DNA of 64,000 nt, from contig NC_041692.1 of NCBI RefSeq assembly GCF_900005765.1, positions 1,426,001 to 1,490,000 on the forward strand. Reading direction: 5' to 3'. Positions 48,147 to 61,859 of this stretch are shown here, one piece after another. The DNA comes from Plasmodium relictum. Taxonomy: Eukaryota; Apicomplexa; Aconoidasida; Haemosporida; Plasmodiidae. How positions within the stretch are numbered: the stretch's first letter is position 1; every line of letters starts with the position of its first letter. The notes under the pieces were generated by a model that worked only from the letters and a program-made list of their open reading frames with translations, made no database searches and was not told where the DNA came from. The translations under genes were made by a program, and so were the position numbers.

Positions 48147-51100
48147 ATGAGAAAAAATAATAAAATGATTAAAAATGTAAAATCCTTAGCATTATTATTT
48201 TTATTACTTGAAATAATATTAGAAAAATATACCATTATATGTGTTAAGAAAATCAATTTTTTTAATTATAAAAGCAAGAATCAAATTTTTAGCAAAAAAT
48301 CAGATTTATTATATTTTTTGCAGACAAAATGTAAAACTAAATATATACATAAGATATATGAGAATAAAAAAAATATAAAAGATATAATTAAAGAATCTTT
48401 AAATTTGCCTATTCAATATTTGCCAACTACATATAATAGTTTTGATAGGTGAAAAATGAAACACTAAAAAAAAAAAAGAAAAAAAAGAAAGAAAGAAAAT
48501 ATTTTATAATTTTTTATATATAATAAGAAAAAATCTTTATTATTTCATTTTACTTTTTTTACTAGACAAATATTTATTCAAAACATATGGAATAATGAAC
48601 AGATATATGAAAAGAGAAATTTAAAAAATATAAAAAGATGTATATATAATTATTGCAACAAAGAAAACGAATTAAATAATGAAATTGATAAAAATAAAGC
48701 AAATGCTTTGTACAAGAAGGAAATATTAATAAATGAATTTATCAAAGATAAAAAAATTGTAACCGATTTAAGAAAAGAAAATGTTATGAAATTTATTTCT
48801 AATGATATCTTAGTAAAAAGTAATAATAATACCTTTTTAAATAAATTTCAAGAATTAATAGAAAATAATAAGAAAAAAGAAACATATATAAAAAATAATA
48901 AAAAAAAAATTATATTAAAATTATATGAGAGAATAATAAAAAACATAAAAATTATACATGATGGCCCACCTTATGTAAATAATGACATACATATTGGGCA
49001 TATATTAAATAAGATAATAAAGGATATATATTTAAAATTTCTTTTATTTCAAAATTTTTTTGTTTTACTTATACACGGTTTTGACACTCATGGATTACCT
49101 ATTGAATACAATGTAATGAAACTATTAAAAATAAGCAATATAGAAGAATTAAATTTAAATTCCTACCCTATAGGAAAGGCAAGCATAAAAGAAAACACAT
49201 TTAACATAGACATATTGAGTACATTAAAAAAGGAATCTCAAAAGGAAGAAAATTATTTTCTTCTTAGCTTATTTAATAAAATTAAAGATATTCAGAGTAA
49301 TATATTAGAAAAAAAGGTTAAATATTTCAAGAATTTATGTAAATGTTATTCTTCCTATTTTATAAATGAACAATTAATATCTTTAATTTCATATGGAATC
49401 TGGGGATACTGGAATTATTCATACATCACTTTTTATAAGTTATATGAAAATATTCAATATAAGGTTTTTCAGAATCTTTTAAAACATGTAAATTCATAGA
49501 ATTGTTAATTTTTAATTTTTTTTAATTTTTTCTTATTTTTTTTTCTTATTTTTTTTTTTTTATAGAAATACATTTATATAAGCAACAGACCTATATACCA
49601 CAGCTATGCAACAAAAACCGTTTTATCAGATAGTGAAATAATATATAAAAAAAGAGTTTGCAATTCTTTTTATTTTTTTTATAGTTTCAGCAAAGTAAGT
49701 GATCATTTTTTATTATATATTTTAAAAGAATTTAAGGGAAATAAATTATTAAATGAAATTTTTCAGCTTAATGAAGAAGAAATGGAATTTTATTTTCAAA
49801 ATTTGAACTCATTTATAGAGTATATAGATTTAAACAAAAACGATAATGATTATTTTAATAAATTAAAAAGCCAAATAATATATAAAATAATATCTAATAT
49901 AAAAATTTTAGTTTTCACAACACAAATACACACTATTTTTAATAATAAAAGTTTGTTAATACATGAAGAATACTTATATAGAATTGTAAAAGTAAATTTT
50001 GAAAATTCCGAAAGTCTCTTTTTTATTATAAGCGATAAATCTTTTGATAATTTTTATAATGATCTAAAAAAATATTATTGCAAAAAACCAACAATAGTAG
50101 GAATACAAAATATTACTACTTTAAAGGGAAAATATTTTCATTCATGCAAATATGTAAATTTTATTGATAAGAAAAGTAATGATTTTATTTTTGTTTCAAA
50201 AAATGAAATTAAGGAATTTTTTGGTACAGGTATTGTTCACTTGTCTCCATCTCATGGATTTATAGATTATAATTTATATTACAAAAAAAATAAATTAAAA
50301 AAAATATATTTAAATGAGAAGCATTTTTCAGAAATAAAAAAAGAGAAGACAAATGATTACTATTATAATAACTTACAACTAAAAAAAAGACTACGTGATA
50401 TAAGTAGTAATAATATGATATACAATTTTCTTAATTATAACAATAATCATTTATTAAATTATAAAACTTTAAATAAAGAAAAAAAAAAAAAAAAATTTTC
50501 TTTTGATATTATTAATCAAAACGTTATTGATGAGAATGATGATTTGAAAGAAGAATATAAGCGAATTATTGTAAAAAATATAAAAAATAACATCCATTTG
50601 ATAGAGCAAAATGAAAATAATTGTGAACAGAACATATTAAGTAACTTAGAAAATAATAAAATAAATATTAATAGAAAAGATATACATTTATTATTTTTTT
50701 ATTCATTTTATCAAAATATACTTTTTTATTTTCCATATGAACATTCCTACACATTTGATTGGAGATCTCACACAACTGTTCAAATCAAATCACTATTACA
50801 AATATATATAGATATAAAAAAAATAAAAAACAAAATGTTTTTTAAAAGTATAAACAAAATAAAATTTATTAATGATCATACTAAAAAAAGTTTGATAAAA
50901 ACTATTAAAGATAGAAAAGAATGGTGTTTAAGTCGACAAAAATATTGGGGATTGAGCATTCCTCTAAAGGATATTAATTTAAATAGTGAACATAAAATAA
51001 GTTTTAAAAAGCAGATAATGGATGTTTGGTTTGATTCATCCATCTCTTATTTATACGTTTTTTATATGCTTAGACATATTTTATTTAATATTTATCTTAA

Positions 51101-53088
51101 AAAAATTATTTCATCACTTAAAAATGTAAGTTTCAATCCAAAAGAAAAAAATAAAATAATTTTCATTAAAAAATATAATAATAATAATAATCTTTCATTT
51201 AGCATATATGATATTTACGAGGAGATATTAAAAAAGAAAAACAATAGATTTAATTTTTCTAATGAAAAACATTTGTTAAAAGATATATTGGAAAAAAAAA
51301 AAATATTTGACCCTTGTAAAATGTATAAATGTATAATAAACCAAATCTATAATAAAAATAACTTCTTTAAATTACAGAATGTGAATGATATACTTTTTTT
51401 AAAAAGTAAAAATCAGAAAAAATTTTTTAAAAATTCTTTAAATATACATTTGTGTTGTGAAGGGATTGATCAAATAAGAGGATGGTTTCAATCCTTTTTT
51501 TTTATTTTTTTTTCTTTGAACACAATAAGAGAAAATAAAATGGAACATTCTTTTAATAAATTACCTATTAAAAATGTTGTTGTACATAATTATGTTGTTG
51601 ACAAAAATAATATTAAAATGAGTAAAAGTTTAAATAATGTTATAACACCTAGAGAACTATTTTTAAAATTTGATAATGAAAAAAGTAAAAATCCTGTTTT
51701 TAATAAAACAGAAAGAACTAAAAAAAATGTTACCAGGAAAAATATAAATGATAAAAGTACAAATATTAAAGTAGTGAAGAAAAATTTGGAGAAAACAAAT
51801 GTTGATAAAAACGTACATAAAATAATAGACAAAAATACAACCCACGAAAATTTAATTAAAAAATCAATAGAAAAAAACAACGAATTAAATAAAAGATTTA
51901 ATGCAGATATTGTTAGATTGTGGTTATGTTGTTACAATTTTGTTAATAAAAATATAACTGTGAGCTTTGAAATTTTAGAAAATATAAATAAATATATATA
52001 CTTAAAAATATACAATACTTTTAAATTTTTATTTAATAATATATGCGATTTGAATTTTTCTGATAAGAAATTAAAATTTAGAGATATTCAAATAATGGAT
52101 AAATTTATTTTATATAAAAAAGATAATTTAATTAAAGATTGTATAAGTGCCTACAAAAATCTCAAATTACAGTTGGTTCTAAAATACATTTTGAATTTTA
52201 TATATAAAGATTTAGCAATTTATATCGACTACAGTAAAGATAGATTGTATATAAATAAAAAAAATTCTATAAGTAGAAAAAATTGTCAAAAAATTTTTTA
52301 TAGAATATTAATTGAATTGTTAAAATTATTAGCTCCTATAATACCACACTTATGTGAAGATATATATTATAATATTCAGATTCTAAGAAAAAAAAAAAAA
52401 ATTAAATCAATTTTTTTACTTCAATTTCCGGAATTTAAAAATTACAAGGAAGTTAATTTAGATATTTTGTTTTTAATAAAAAATTATATTCATAAACAAA
52501 TAAATCTTTACTTTTCAAACTCACTACAAGCAATAGTCTACATTTATTCTGATAATAAGGATTTAATCAGTTTAATAAAGAAATTTTTGAAAACATCAGA
52601 TCCTTTGGAAAATTTTACCAATTATGATGATTTACGTTTTCTCTTCAACATATCTAATATTTTTATATGCAACGATTTGAGTGAAATAGAAAACAAAGAT
52701 AAAAATTATAAAACATATAAAATACCTTCTTTAAATTTTAAGCATAAGGATGAAAATCAAAATATGGATTGTTTTTTTCAAAAAAGTTATGGGAATAATA
52801 TTCAAGACATGTTAATTTTTGATGAAAATTCAAATTATTCACACGTTCATATAGGAATAGCAAAAGAGGAATCAAATAAGTGTTCTAGGTATTTTTTACT
52901 GCATTTTGTGTCATTTTGACTATATACATTTTCAATATATTCATAATTAATGCGCTTATTATGCTTTTATTTATTTATTTATTTTCTTTTTTTATTTTAG
53001 ATGTTGGATGTATGGTAATGTGAGTTTATTTGAAGGAGAATTTTTTTGCCCAAGATGCTTAGATGTTATCAAAACATACTTTAAGTAA
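48147..53088 (+). CDS. Isoleucyl-tRNA synthetase, apicoplast
   Basis: Four exons: 48147-48448, 48566-49487, 49566-52888, 53001-53088; 1,544 residues. Exon 1 gives a hydrophobic signal-peptide-like start ([20 protein letters not shown]) and a Lys/Asn-rich transit region, the bipartite apicoplast address. Class I motifs: [20 protein letters not shown] (HIGH at about residue 243), [12 protein letters not shown], the CP1 editing-domain block [50 protein letters not shown], and [12 protein letters not shown] (about residue 1092). The C-terminal zinc knuckle is split by intron 3: KCSR|CWMYG...FFCPRCL, restoring CxxC pairs as in bacterial-type IleRS. Long Lys/Asn inserts make it about 600 residues longer than E. 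coli IleRS. The bacterial-type enzyme is the apicoplast mupirocin target in P. falciparum (established). The cytosolic enzyme is encoded elsewhere. Confidence 0.96.
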
Positions 53089-53349
53089 TTTTTTTTTTTT
53101 AGTTTTTACACTTTTCTTATTATTTTAAATTTTATAAAACTATTTAAATTTTTAAAATAATTAAAATCCAATTATTACATTAAAAAAAAAATAATGTATT
53201 CATAGATGTAAACTTCTATGTATATATAAATAAAATTAATAAATATTAAAATAAATAAAAATTATATGTTTAAAAATAAAATTAAACATAAAAAATAACG
53301 TAAATTAATGAAATTTTAAATTCACTTACAAAAAAATTTAGTTCGGGTA
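53089..53349. other. Convergent spacer IleRS / SWI3-like
   Basis: 261 AT-rich bases with an A8-9 run, 3' ends of both genes. Nothing else. Confidence 0.5.
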
Positions 53350-56300
53350 TTAGTTATACTTATCTTCATTTAACCACATTCTTTTTTTCTCCTGAAATAA
53401 AAAAAAAAAAATGAAATAAAAGTAAAATTTTTATTGGATAATTTTTTTTTCTTTGTTTAAATCATAAATATTAATAACCAATTAATAATAAATAAATCAA
53501 AAAAGAACTATTTAAAATTATTAATAAATTAATTTTAATTAATTTTTATTAAATATCTATAATTCCATATTTATATGTATATATACATAAATATGTTTGT
53601 ATTTATTAATTTTTCATAAACTAACCATTAATCGATTTTGAATATCAAAATAGTTTTGAAGATACTGATATTGTTTTAATTTTAGTTTAAGTTTTTTTGT
53701 ATTAATTAGTACAAGTTCTTTTAACAGATTTTTTAAATTATGATCTTCTAAATCTGCTAATTGTTTTGCTCTTTTTTTCGATGAATTAATAACTGTATTA
53801 TGAATTTCTTGCATATCTTTTTCTTTTAAAATATATGTAGAAAAATTTTTTTTAAAAGAATCATTAAAATTAAATGGTACAAAATTTGAATTATTAAAAG
53901 TATTATTTTCCTGTGAATCTTTTTCTTCGCATTTCATATTAGTGTCTACTTTTTCATTGTGGTCACTTTTATTATTTACTTCTTCATTTTTAATTATATT
54001 TTTTATTTCTTCCTTAGAAGTTTCAATTTTTTCTTCATTTCTTTCATTATTGTTTTTTTCACTATTATAAATAAAGGACAAAATTTCTTTATTTGTATTA
54101 TCACAATTATTTTCTTCTAAATTACTATGCACAATTTTTTCTTTGTTATTGTTATGTATCCCTTCAGGATGATCTTCACCTTCATTTAGATTGTTATTTA
54201 CTGATACATTATTATTACATAATTTGTTTTCCTTTTTGTTTTGAATATCTTCGTATACTTTTTTTTTGTGTGTATCATTCTTAATGTTTTCCTGTTTGCA
54301 TTCCTCTTTTTTTATTTCTCCTTCAATCTCATATTTTACTTTCACTTCTTTTTCTAATTGTGTCTTGTGTTCCATTTCATAATTCTCTACTTTCTCATTT
54401 TCATTTGTATTAATATAGTTTTTCTGTTTGTCCAAAATAAGATCAACAATTTTTTTAGCTGCATATGCACCAATAAAGGGACTAATATTATTGCATATAA
54501 ATGATAAAAGAGATAAAAGAGTATTGTTTTGTTTAAATGAATTAAATGAAAAATTGTTAATATTAAAAATATTATCTAAATCAAAATAAGGGTTTGATAA
54601 TGGCATAGAAATAAATTTATAAATGCAGTCATATGGTGTTTTTGTTTGGATAGATTCACTTATTTTTTCCCAGTTATTTTTATATTTACAAACACCATCA
54701 ATTAATTTTTCTATTTCTGTTATATTCCAATCATTATCTGAAAAATTATAAGGTATATTAACTTTGATAAAATTATCACTATTTAGAATATTTGGATATT
54801 TACTTAAATTATAACATTTACTACACCATATGCATTTATCTAATACTCCATACGAAATTTTTTTTATATTATTAGGTTTCAGAATGTAATATACATATAT
54901 ACATATTTTCCCACAGCTAACACATTTATATATATTATTATTATGATAACTTTCCTTTGCTATAGCATTTTCTTTAGTATGATGATATTTGTTTTCTTCA
55001 TCATATGTATTTGCTTTTTTTTTCATATCTTCTAAATGTATAGATTTCTTTAAACATTCAAAAGTACTATTTAAATTATTTGAAATAACAGAATTTTTAT
55101 TTTCATTCAGTTTATTTCTTGTTTCTATCGTATCTAAATTCTTGTTTGTAATAAATGATACATATTCATCAGAGTTATTTAGGGCTTCCACAGAATTACC
55201 ATAATTTTTGGTACTAAAATTATTTTTCATTGATTCAGCATAATTTAGTTTATTGCAATTTATATTAAATGAATTAATTAAATTATTATTAGTATAATTT
55301 AAGTTATTGGTAATATTTAAATTAGTTGTGCTATTTAACATATTCATGTTATATATCATATTATTTATATTGTTGTATGTAGGAATATGATTTGATGAAT
55401 TTCCATATAAATTTTTATCAATATATTCATTTTTTATTCCATTTTCATTTTTCATTACTTTCATATTTAAGTGACAATGTTTATTATTACTATTATTATT
55501 ATTTAAATAATGGGAGTCGTTATTCATAAACCTTGCATCATTATAGTTTTCTTCATTTGTATTTGAAAAATAATTTTGCATATTATACTTACCAATAAAA
55601 TTAATATTATTGCCACTATCATAATTTAATTTTAGTTCTTCATTATTCATATTCTTTTTTTCTAGTGTATTATTACAATTTTTTTCTCTTTTATCATTTT
55701 TATTATCATAATCATCATTTCCCAATTTTTTATGCATATTATTAATTTCTTCAAAATTTAAGTAGTTCATATATTTAATATGATTGTACTGTGGATCATA
55801 TTGCATATTAATCAATTTATTATTTTCTAAAATATAAAATAAAATTTCAATTAAGTTTTTATTTGATCTTATATTTGATAAGCACTTTTCTAATGTTAAC
55901 AATTGCATAGGGTCATTTTTATATAAATTCACTATTTCGTTTTTTACTCTATTTATTTCTTTATCAGATTCTTCTGATCGTACTATTTCATTATTTAAAA
56001 GAGAATAAATATATTTTAAATCTTCTTCATTTATCTCATTTTCATATTTACTACTAAAAAATGGAATTTTATATATTCTATTTGTTTTACTATCTAGAGT
56101 ATTTTCTATATTACTATTTACTTGATTCATATTATATGAATCAAAAGTCATTGATTTTACATTATTTAAGTTCAAATTATGAATACTATTTCTCATATTT
56201 GTTGGTTTTTTTATAACAATGTTTCTTAAGAATGTGTTGAATGGATGCATCATGGAATTTTCATTCATTTCTTTCACATAAATATTTTTATTGTTTTCAT

Positions 56301-57234
56301 AAATTTCTGAATTATTTATTTCTTTATTAGCATTTTTAAATTGATTCATTTCAACTGTATTCATTTCCGTACTGCTAATATTTTTTTGTTGGATATTACC
56401 CATGTTTATATAAGGATAAACATTTTTACTATCATTACTATGCACCTTTTCATTTAAACTCAGTTCATTTTGAGAAAATTTCCTATTTTCTGCTAAAATA
56501 TTAGTGTCATATTGAGAATATGATAAACTACTAGATAAATTTTGATTACTTCCTTGAAAATAATTTGTAAAACTATTTTGAATATTATTCCCTGAATATT
56601 CATTATGAATCGGATTCATAAAACTGGTTGGTAGATTATTCATAGGAGAATCATTTTTATTATCTTTTATTATATTTCTATCATTTGGTAATTTATTTAA
56701 ATTATTTAGTAAATTGTTATTTTTATTTATTTCTGAATGTTTTATATTATTATTACTTAAATTTTCTGTATTTTTTAAAGATAATTTACTCATTTCTTGC
56801 GTGTTATTAACTCCTTCAGTTAAATTATCTAAATTAATTGAATTATTAATTTTATTCCTTATATTATTTTCATTATATTCATCTGTGTTTTCAAAATTCG
56901 TTTTATTGTTACTGTTACTATTTTCTTTACTATTATTGTTACTATAACTGCTATCATTTTTAAAATTTGCACCATAATATTTAAGAGAAGTTTTCTCATT
57001 TTTTTCATTTTTATATAAATTATTAAAGTCATCCTTATTATTATAAGGAAATTCAGAACTATTTACATTTTTTACTTCTTTTACGTTATTTATTTCTTCT
57101 TTCATTTCGACGTCATTTACTGATTGATTATAATTCAATTCATTCATAATACAATTCTTTTCATTTTTCGAAATATTATTCTTATTTTCATTATCATTTT
57201 TATTATAACTTACATTATTATCCATTTCATTCAA
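53350..57234 (-). CDS. SWI3/SMARCC-like chromatin-remodelling subunit (SWIRM-Zn-SANT-coiled coil)
   Basis: Exon 1 at 57234-53626, intron 53625-53392 (GTTAGT...TTCAG), exon 2 at 53391-53350; 1,216 residues. The first ~400 residues are Asn-rich. About 430-485 looks like a SWIRM domain: NEIVNLYKNDPMQLLTLEKC, then IEILFYILENNKLIN, whose L..I..FL...glIN ending is typical. About 767-815: a ZZ-like zinc module with CVSCGK and CIWCSKC. About 828-876: a SANT domain (WNITEIEKLIDGVCKYKNNW, CIYKFISMPLSNPYFD). About 900-935: LLSFICNNISPFIGAYAAKK, matching the SMARCC block after SANT. The C-terminal coiled coil (KKRAKQLADLEDHNLKNLLK, KKLKLKLKQYQYLQ) matches the SMARCC dimerisation helix. Domain order is exactly that of yeast Swi3/Rsc8 and human SMARCC1/2, scaffolds of SWI/SNF. 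An acidic Lys/Glu/Asn insert lies at about 940-1120. Confidence 0.88.
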
Positions 57235-59004
57235 ATTGACTTATTATTTTGTTTCTCCTAAATAGTTCGTTAATATCTCCCTTTTAAATAATGTTCTTAT
57301 TATTTTTTTTTTTTATCTATTTGATAAATATAAAAATTAAAAAAAAAAAAAATTCATAAAGTTGTAATTAATTTATAAGAAATTATTTTTTTATATTTTT
57401 TTATTTTTTTTATTTTATTTATTTATTTTTTTTGTTTATTTCCTTTCTAAAAGCTTTTTCATTTTATTCATAATAATATATTATTTTTCAATAAAGTAAA
57501 ATTTCATAATTTCATTATTTTTTTCTCATCCTAATATTTTTTTATTTTAAATTTTTAAGAAATCTAGAATTTTTAAATATACGAAAAAAAGTTACAAAGA
57601 AAAAAGAAAACTTTTTTTTTAATTTATTAAAAAAAAGATAAACATGCTTAAAAAAAAAATTAGTGATATATGCATATACATATATTAGAAGAAAAAAAAA
57701 TTTACTTATATGTATTTATTAAATATTTTATGCAAAAGTAATATAATATTAAAATTTTTAAATTCCTTCCTTTTTTATTTTAAAATGAAATTCTATAAAT
57801 TTTTTTTTAATTTTATATTTAAATTATAACATTTATGTTAAAATATATTTATTATAAAATGTAAATAACTAATCTTAATATTATTTTACAAATAAGAAAT
57901 GTATTTGTTCTATATCTGAGGTTATACAAAAAGAAGCATTTTTGATAAATTAAAAATATATGAAAAAATAAACAATATATTTTATATGTTACTTCAATAT
58001 AAAACTTATAGACATTGACAATTTTTAATTAAAAGAATTTTTCAAAATATAAAAAAATCCTAAAAGACAAAAGAAATCAATTTTATGCTAATATAATAGG
58101 ACAATTAATATAATCATATAAATAAAAAAAAAAAAAACATTATAGGATATATAAAAAAGCTTTTTATTATTAAAAAGTTTTATATGTTATTTATTAATTT
58201 TTTTAATTAAAAGTAATAAAAAAAGTAAAAATGAAGGATTCCCATTTTTTGTATAAATATTATTGATTGATAAATTTTTATTTATTTTCATAAATATATA
58301 ACTATTTTAAGATTTCTTTTTAAACTAGATGTTGTATTTTAAGCAGATGAAAAAATAAAAAAAGCACTTATTGGTTGTAAGATAAATAATTTATATATAT
58401 TGAAAAAAATTTTATAAATTTTTTTATAATTTTAATCAAGCTGAATTTTTTTTTTTTTTAATTTAAAAAATTATATTATTTCATAAAATTAAAAATATCT
58501 TACATGTAACTTGAAATAGTTTATTTCATTATAAAGTTTTATAGTAATATTAGTTTTCTTTTTAAATAATATTTTTGTTTTAGGAATATTTTTTCTAGTT
58601 AAGGATCATTATATGTAAAATTTATGTATGTAATTAAAATATTATTAAACTATATGAGTATAGAAAAAAAAAAAAAAATCACTGTAACTTTAAAAATATT
58701 TTTATTTTTTCTATAAATAAAAAAAATAAAAGGAAAAAATGTTTGAGAAAATCTAATGTTTATGTACGTATAATTTTATTTAACATAAGTAGTAAAGTTT
58801 TAATTTTTAAATACTAGAAGCAATTAATCTATAATACTTTATTTTAAATTATAAATAAATTATTATAATTAAAAGTTCATATTTTGTAATATATTAAATT
58901 AAAATATGAAAATTTATTTTTTTTGCAATTAAAATCTTTGAATATTTTAACTTTAAATAAAAAGTTAAATAAAAAAGTAATAAAATACAAAATAAAAAAA
59001 AAAA
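57235..59004. promoter_or_regulatory. Divergent 1.8 kb region SWI3-like / UTP23
   Basis: AT-rich with many homopolymers, no coding signal. A slightly mixed patch at about 57895-57960 (ATATCTGAGGTTATAC) has no interpretable fold. Confidence 0.5.
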
Positions 59005-60154
59005 ATGAAAATTGATAAAAAGAAAGAGTTTAAAAAAAAATTTATAATAGTTTGTTCTTTGCTGCAAGTAGCAGATCCCTTGAAAATAATTGTTGATGAA
59101 ACATTTATTAATTTATGTATTATTCATAAAATTTCGATTAAAGAAGAGTTAAATAAATTATTTAATAGGCAATTAATACTTATGACAACTAAATGCATAA
59201 CAGCAAACTCAAAAAAATCAAACGAAGAAAGTGCTTACGCTTTAAAGAAATTAACACATTATAAATGTAATCATGAACAGAAATACTTAGAAGAATCTGT
59301 TAATACATTTCTAAAAAAGATTAATAAAGGAGAAATTTCAAAATTTTCTCCAAGTAACTATTTTGAAAATGAAATTAAGATTACTCATAATTTTGATAGT
59401 TTATATAATAGAAAAAATGAAATTTATTCCAATAATAATGTAATAAATGAAAATAATAATAAAAAAGAAGAAGATATTATAATAAAAGAAAATAATGAAT
59501 TAAACGAAAAAAATAAAAAAATAGATGAGAAAAATAAAACTAAAGAAGAAAACATTGATACAAATGAAAATTGTAATTTGTCTGATTCTATGAAATGCAT
59601 ATTGGATTTAGTCAAGAATAATAATGAAAAAAAGTTTTTCATTGCTACAAATAACCTGGAATTACGATATTTCTTAAGGTATATAATAAAAATACATTTT
59701 TTTTTAGAAATATATATAATATTTTTTATTAATTTATATGGAAAGATATTTATTACAACTTTATTAATGAAAATTTAAAAAAAAAAAAAAAAAAGACAAA
59801 TGCTTATTTTTCAATTTAACTTTTTATATATATTTTTTTTTTTTTAGAAAAGTCTTTTTAGTACCAATCATTTATGTAAGTGAAGGGGGAACATTAAAGC
59901 TTGAAAGTTTATCAATAAAAAATATGAAAAAAAAAAAAAATGTTGAATTAAAAAAGATGAAAATGCTTCAATGGGAAAGAGATATAAAGATGTTAGAACA
60001 AAAAAGAAATGCAAAGATAAAAAAAAGTATAAAAAAAAAAAAGAAAAAGAATAGAAATAATAAAACAAAAGTAAAGAATGAAGTAGAAATAAGTGAAAAA
60101 AAAAAAGTAGATGATAAAAAAAATAAAATAGAGAAAAATGCTATTAAAATATAA
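59005..60154 (+). CDS. UTP23: rRNA-processing protein UTP23 (PIN-domain, SSU processome)
   Basis: Exon 1 at 59005-59678, intron 59679-59847 (GTATAT...TTTTAG), exon 2 at 59848-60154; 326 residues. PIN-like domain blocks: DPLKIIVDETFINLCIIHKI, NRQLILMTTKCITANSKK, HYKCNHEQKYLEESV, FFIATNNLELRYFLR, then across the junction VFLVPIIYVSEGGTLKLESL. These follow the Utp23 pattern (PyqvlvD.tf, vk...TkC, rC.H, vATqD..Lr..LR, vPllyi). The domain is split by a Lys/Asn/Glu-rich insert (about 140-190). The last Cys of the Utp23 CCHC zinc site is not obvious here (YLEESV where a Cys is expected). The C-terminus is a long lysine-rich, probably nucleolar, tail. Utp23 helps release snR30/U17 during 18S maturation and is itself a catalytically dead PIN protein in yeast. 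Confidence 0.9.
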
Positions 60155-60769
60155 AAGAGTCAAAATAACACCAAAAAATATATATTAAAAAAATATACAG
60201 ATACATATTTGATTTTATAATAATTAAAACTTTTTTCAAAATTTTTTTTTTGTTGGTTTTATATAATTATGAACTTGTATCTAATATATATTCTATATTA
60301 TACATTTTTATTATTTTTAAAATATTCTAATGTTTCTGTATGTTATTACATAAATTCAAGTTTTTTTTTTTGAAAAATTTTATGTATAACAAAAAAATAG
60401 ATATAAAAAATAAAGTCCTAATAAGAAATAAAGTGGTAGCAAACATAATTTATTTTTATCTGGCATATATATATATAATGTTAATAATCCTTATTTTAGA
60501 TTATTATTAATTAAAATATCCTAAGCATAGCTATATCATATATAATTATATAAAAAATATATTAAATATATTAAATATTTAAGAATATAAATATTGGTAA
60601 AGAAAAAAGTATAAATTAATGTATAAAAAGAAAAAGAAGAACTAAAACATAAATATAACTAAAAAAAATTAATAAACTCGAATAAAAGATGGAAACAAAA
60701 GTTTAAAAGAATATATTAAGAGGCATTTTTTAACTCTTTTAGTTTATTTCATTAAAAAAAAATTATGAT
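60155..60769. other. Convergent spacer UTP23 / FYV7-like
   Basis: AT-rich 3' flanks; nothing recognisable. Confidence 0.5.
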
Positions 60770-61420
60770 TTAAATTTTTTCTAATAAATGCTTTATTATA
60801 TTACTCATAACAGGCTGTCCTTTTTTTGTTTTTTTATTTAATTTTTTGAACTTTTGAATTCTTATTAATTTTTTTTTTCTTTTTTCCTTTTCATTTTCCA
60901 AAAGTGCAGCTTCTTTTTCTCTAAGATATATTTCTTTTTCTCTTTTTTTTATCAAGCTATAATTAATTTCTTTGCTATAGGTAGATCCTTTTTTTTTTGT
61001 TTTCATAATATTTCCAATTATAATTTTTTTTTTTTCATTTTGTTTTTCATTATTATATGTACAATGTTTATCACTTTCTTTTAAGTTAAGGGAATTGTTG
61101 TAATTTTCGTCTGAATTATCTTTTTCAACATTTTTTTTATTTAAATTATTATTTTTTTCTGAGTTTAAATCACATATTGCCTTATATTTCTTTTCCTTTT
61201 TTTCTGATTCATCTTTTCTTATATTTTCTTCTTTTATAGGTGTAAAAAAGAAATTTTTAATTGGATCGCTTTCAGTTATTTCAACTTTCTTTTCGTTTTT
61301 ATTTATACTTTTTTTATATTTACGAAGAAATTTTTGATCAGTATAGTACTTTTTTTTTTTTCTAAGGTAACTTTTATTTTTTATATAATTTTTATTTTTA
61401 AAGTAGTGTTTCTTTTTCAT
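60770..61420 (-). CDS. FYV7: FYV7-like rRNA-processing protein
   Basis: Single exon. I choose the start MKKKHYFKNKNY at 61420 (216 residues). The frame opens 13 codons earlier at 61459 with a hydrophobic MFHFINIVLFILK that would be odd for a nucleolar protein. Composition is Lys/Asn/Glu, with a long basic helix (LIKKREKEIYLREKEAALLE). The diagnostic part is the C-terminus: NKKTKKGQPVMSNIIKHLLE ending KI. This matches the rRNA_processing (FYV7/CCDC59) family signature, roughly kT.kGQPvm...i..LL.KI. The N-terminal YTDQKFLRKYKKS block is also typical. FYV7 is a small nucleolar factor needed for 18S rRNA maturation in yeast. It sits between two other 18S biogenesis genes. The function is supported mainly by the short C-terminal motif. 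Confidence 0.75.
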   Translation of the reverse strand: MKKKHYFKNKNYIKNKSYLRKKKKYYTDQKFLRKYKKSINKNEKKVEITESDPIKNFFFTPIKEENIRKDESEKKEKKYKAICDLNSEKNNNLNKKNVEKDNSDENYNNSLNLKESDKHCTYNNEKQNEKKKIIIGNIMKTKKKGSTYSKEINYSLIKKREKEIYLREKEAALLENEKEKRKKKLIRIQKFKKLNKKTKKGQPVMSNIIKHLLEKI

Positions 61421-61859
61421 TTTTAAAATAAACAGAACAATATTAATGAAATGAAACAATTTTTTTTGTATTTTAGTCTTAAATTTTGTCGTAACTATTT
61501 TTGTATTCTTATCTTTCTATACTTCTAAAAGAATCTTAATACCATTTTCGTTGAGATTAAATTTTTGTAATTTTTGCAGTTTTTTTAAATTTTTAAAAAA
61601 ATTATAATATCTACAAATTTTTAATTATTTATAAACTTAAGAAATAAAGTAAACATTTATAATTAAAATTTTATCTCATATATGTTTAATTTTTTTTTTT
61701 TTTTTTTAAATTTAAAAAAATAAAGATAGTATAATAAAAAATTTTAGTTGTATGTTTAATAAAAAAAAAAAAAAAATTTTAAAAAAAAAGTTCGCAATAT
61801 CTTTTGTTGAAATAATAAATGAAAAAATTTATTATGAAAAGTTTGTAAGTGTTTGAAAA
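61421..61859. promoter_or_regulatory. Divergent promoter region FYV7-like / NEP1-like
   Basis: About 440 bases between the head-to-head starts of two ribosome-biogenesis genes, a candidate shared promoter. T- and A-runs (61690-61707, 61760-61790); no motif assigned. Confidence 0.5.

Noticed and set aside
51590-51880. Open frame on - strand in the IleRS gene
   Set aside because: Shadow of the IleRS KMSKS region.
59679-59778. Hydrophobic C-terminus of the first UTP23 frame
   Set aside because: Read-through of the intron after the AAG|GTATAT donor; exon 2 restores the family pattern.
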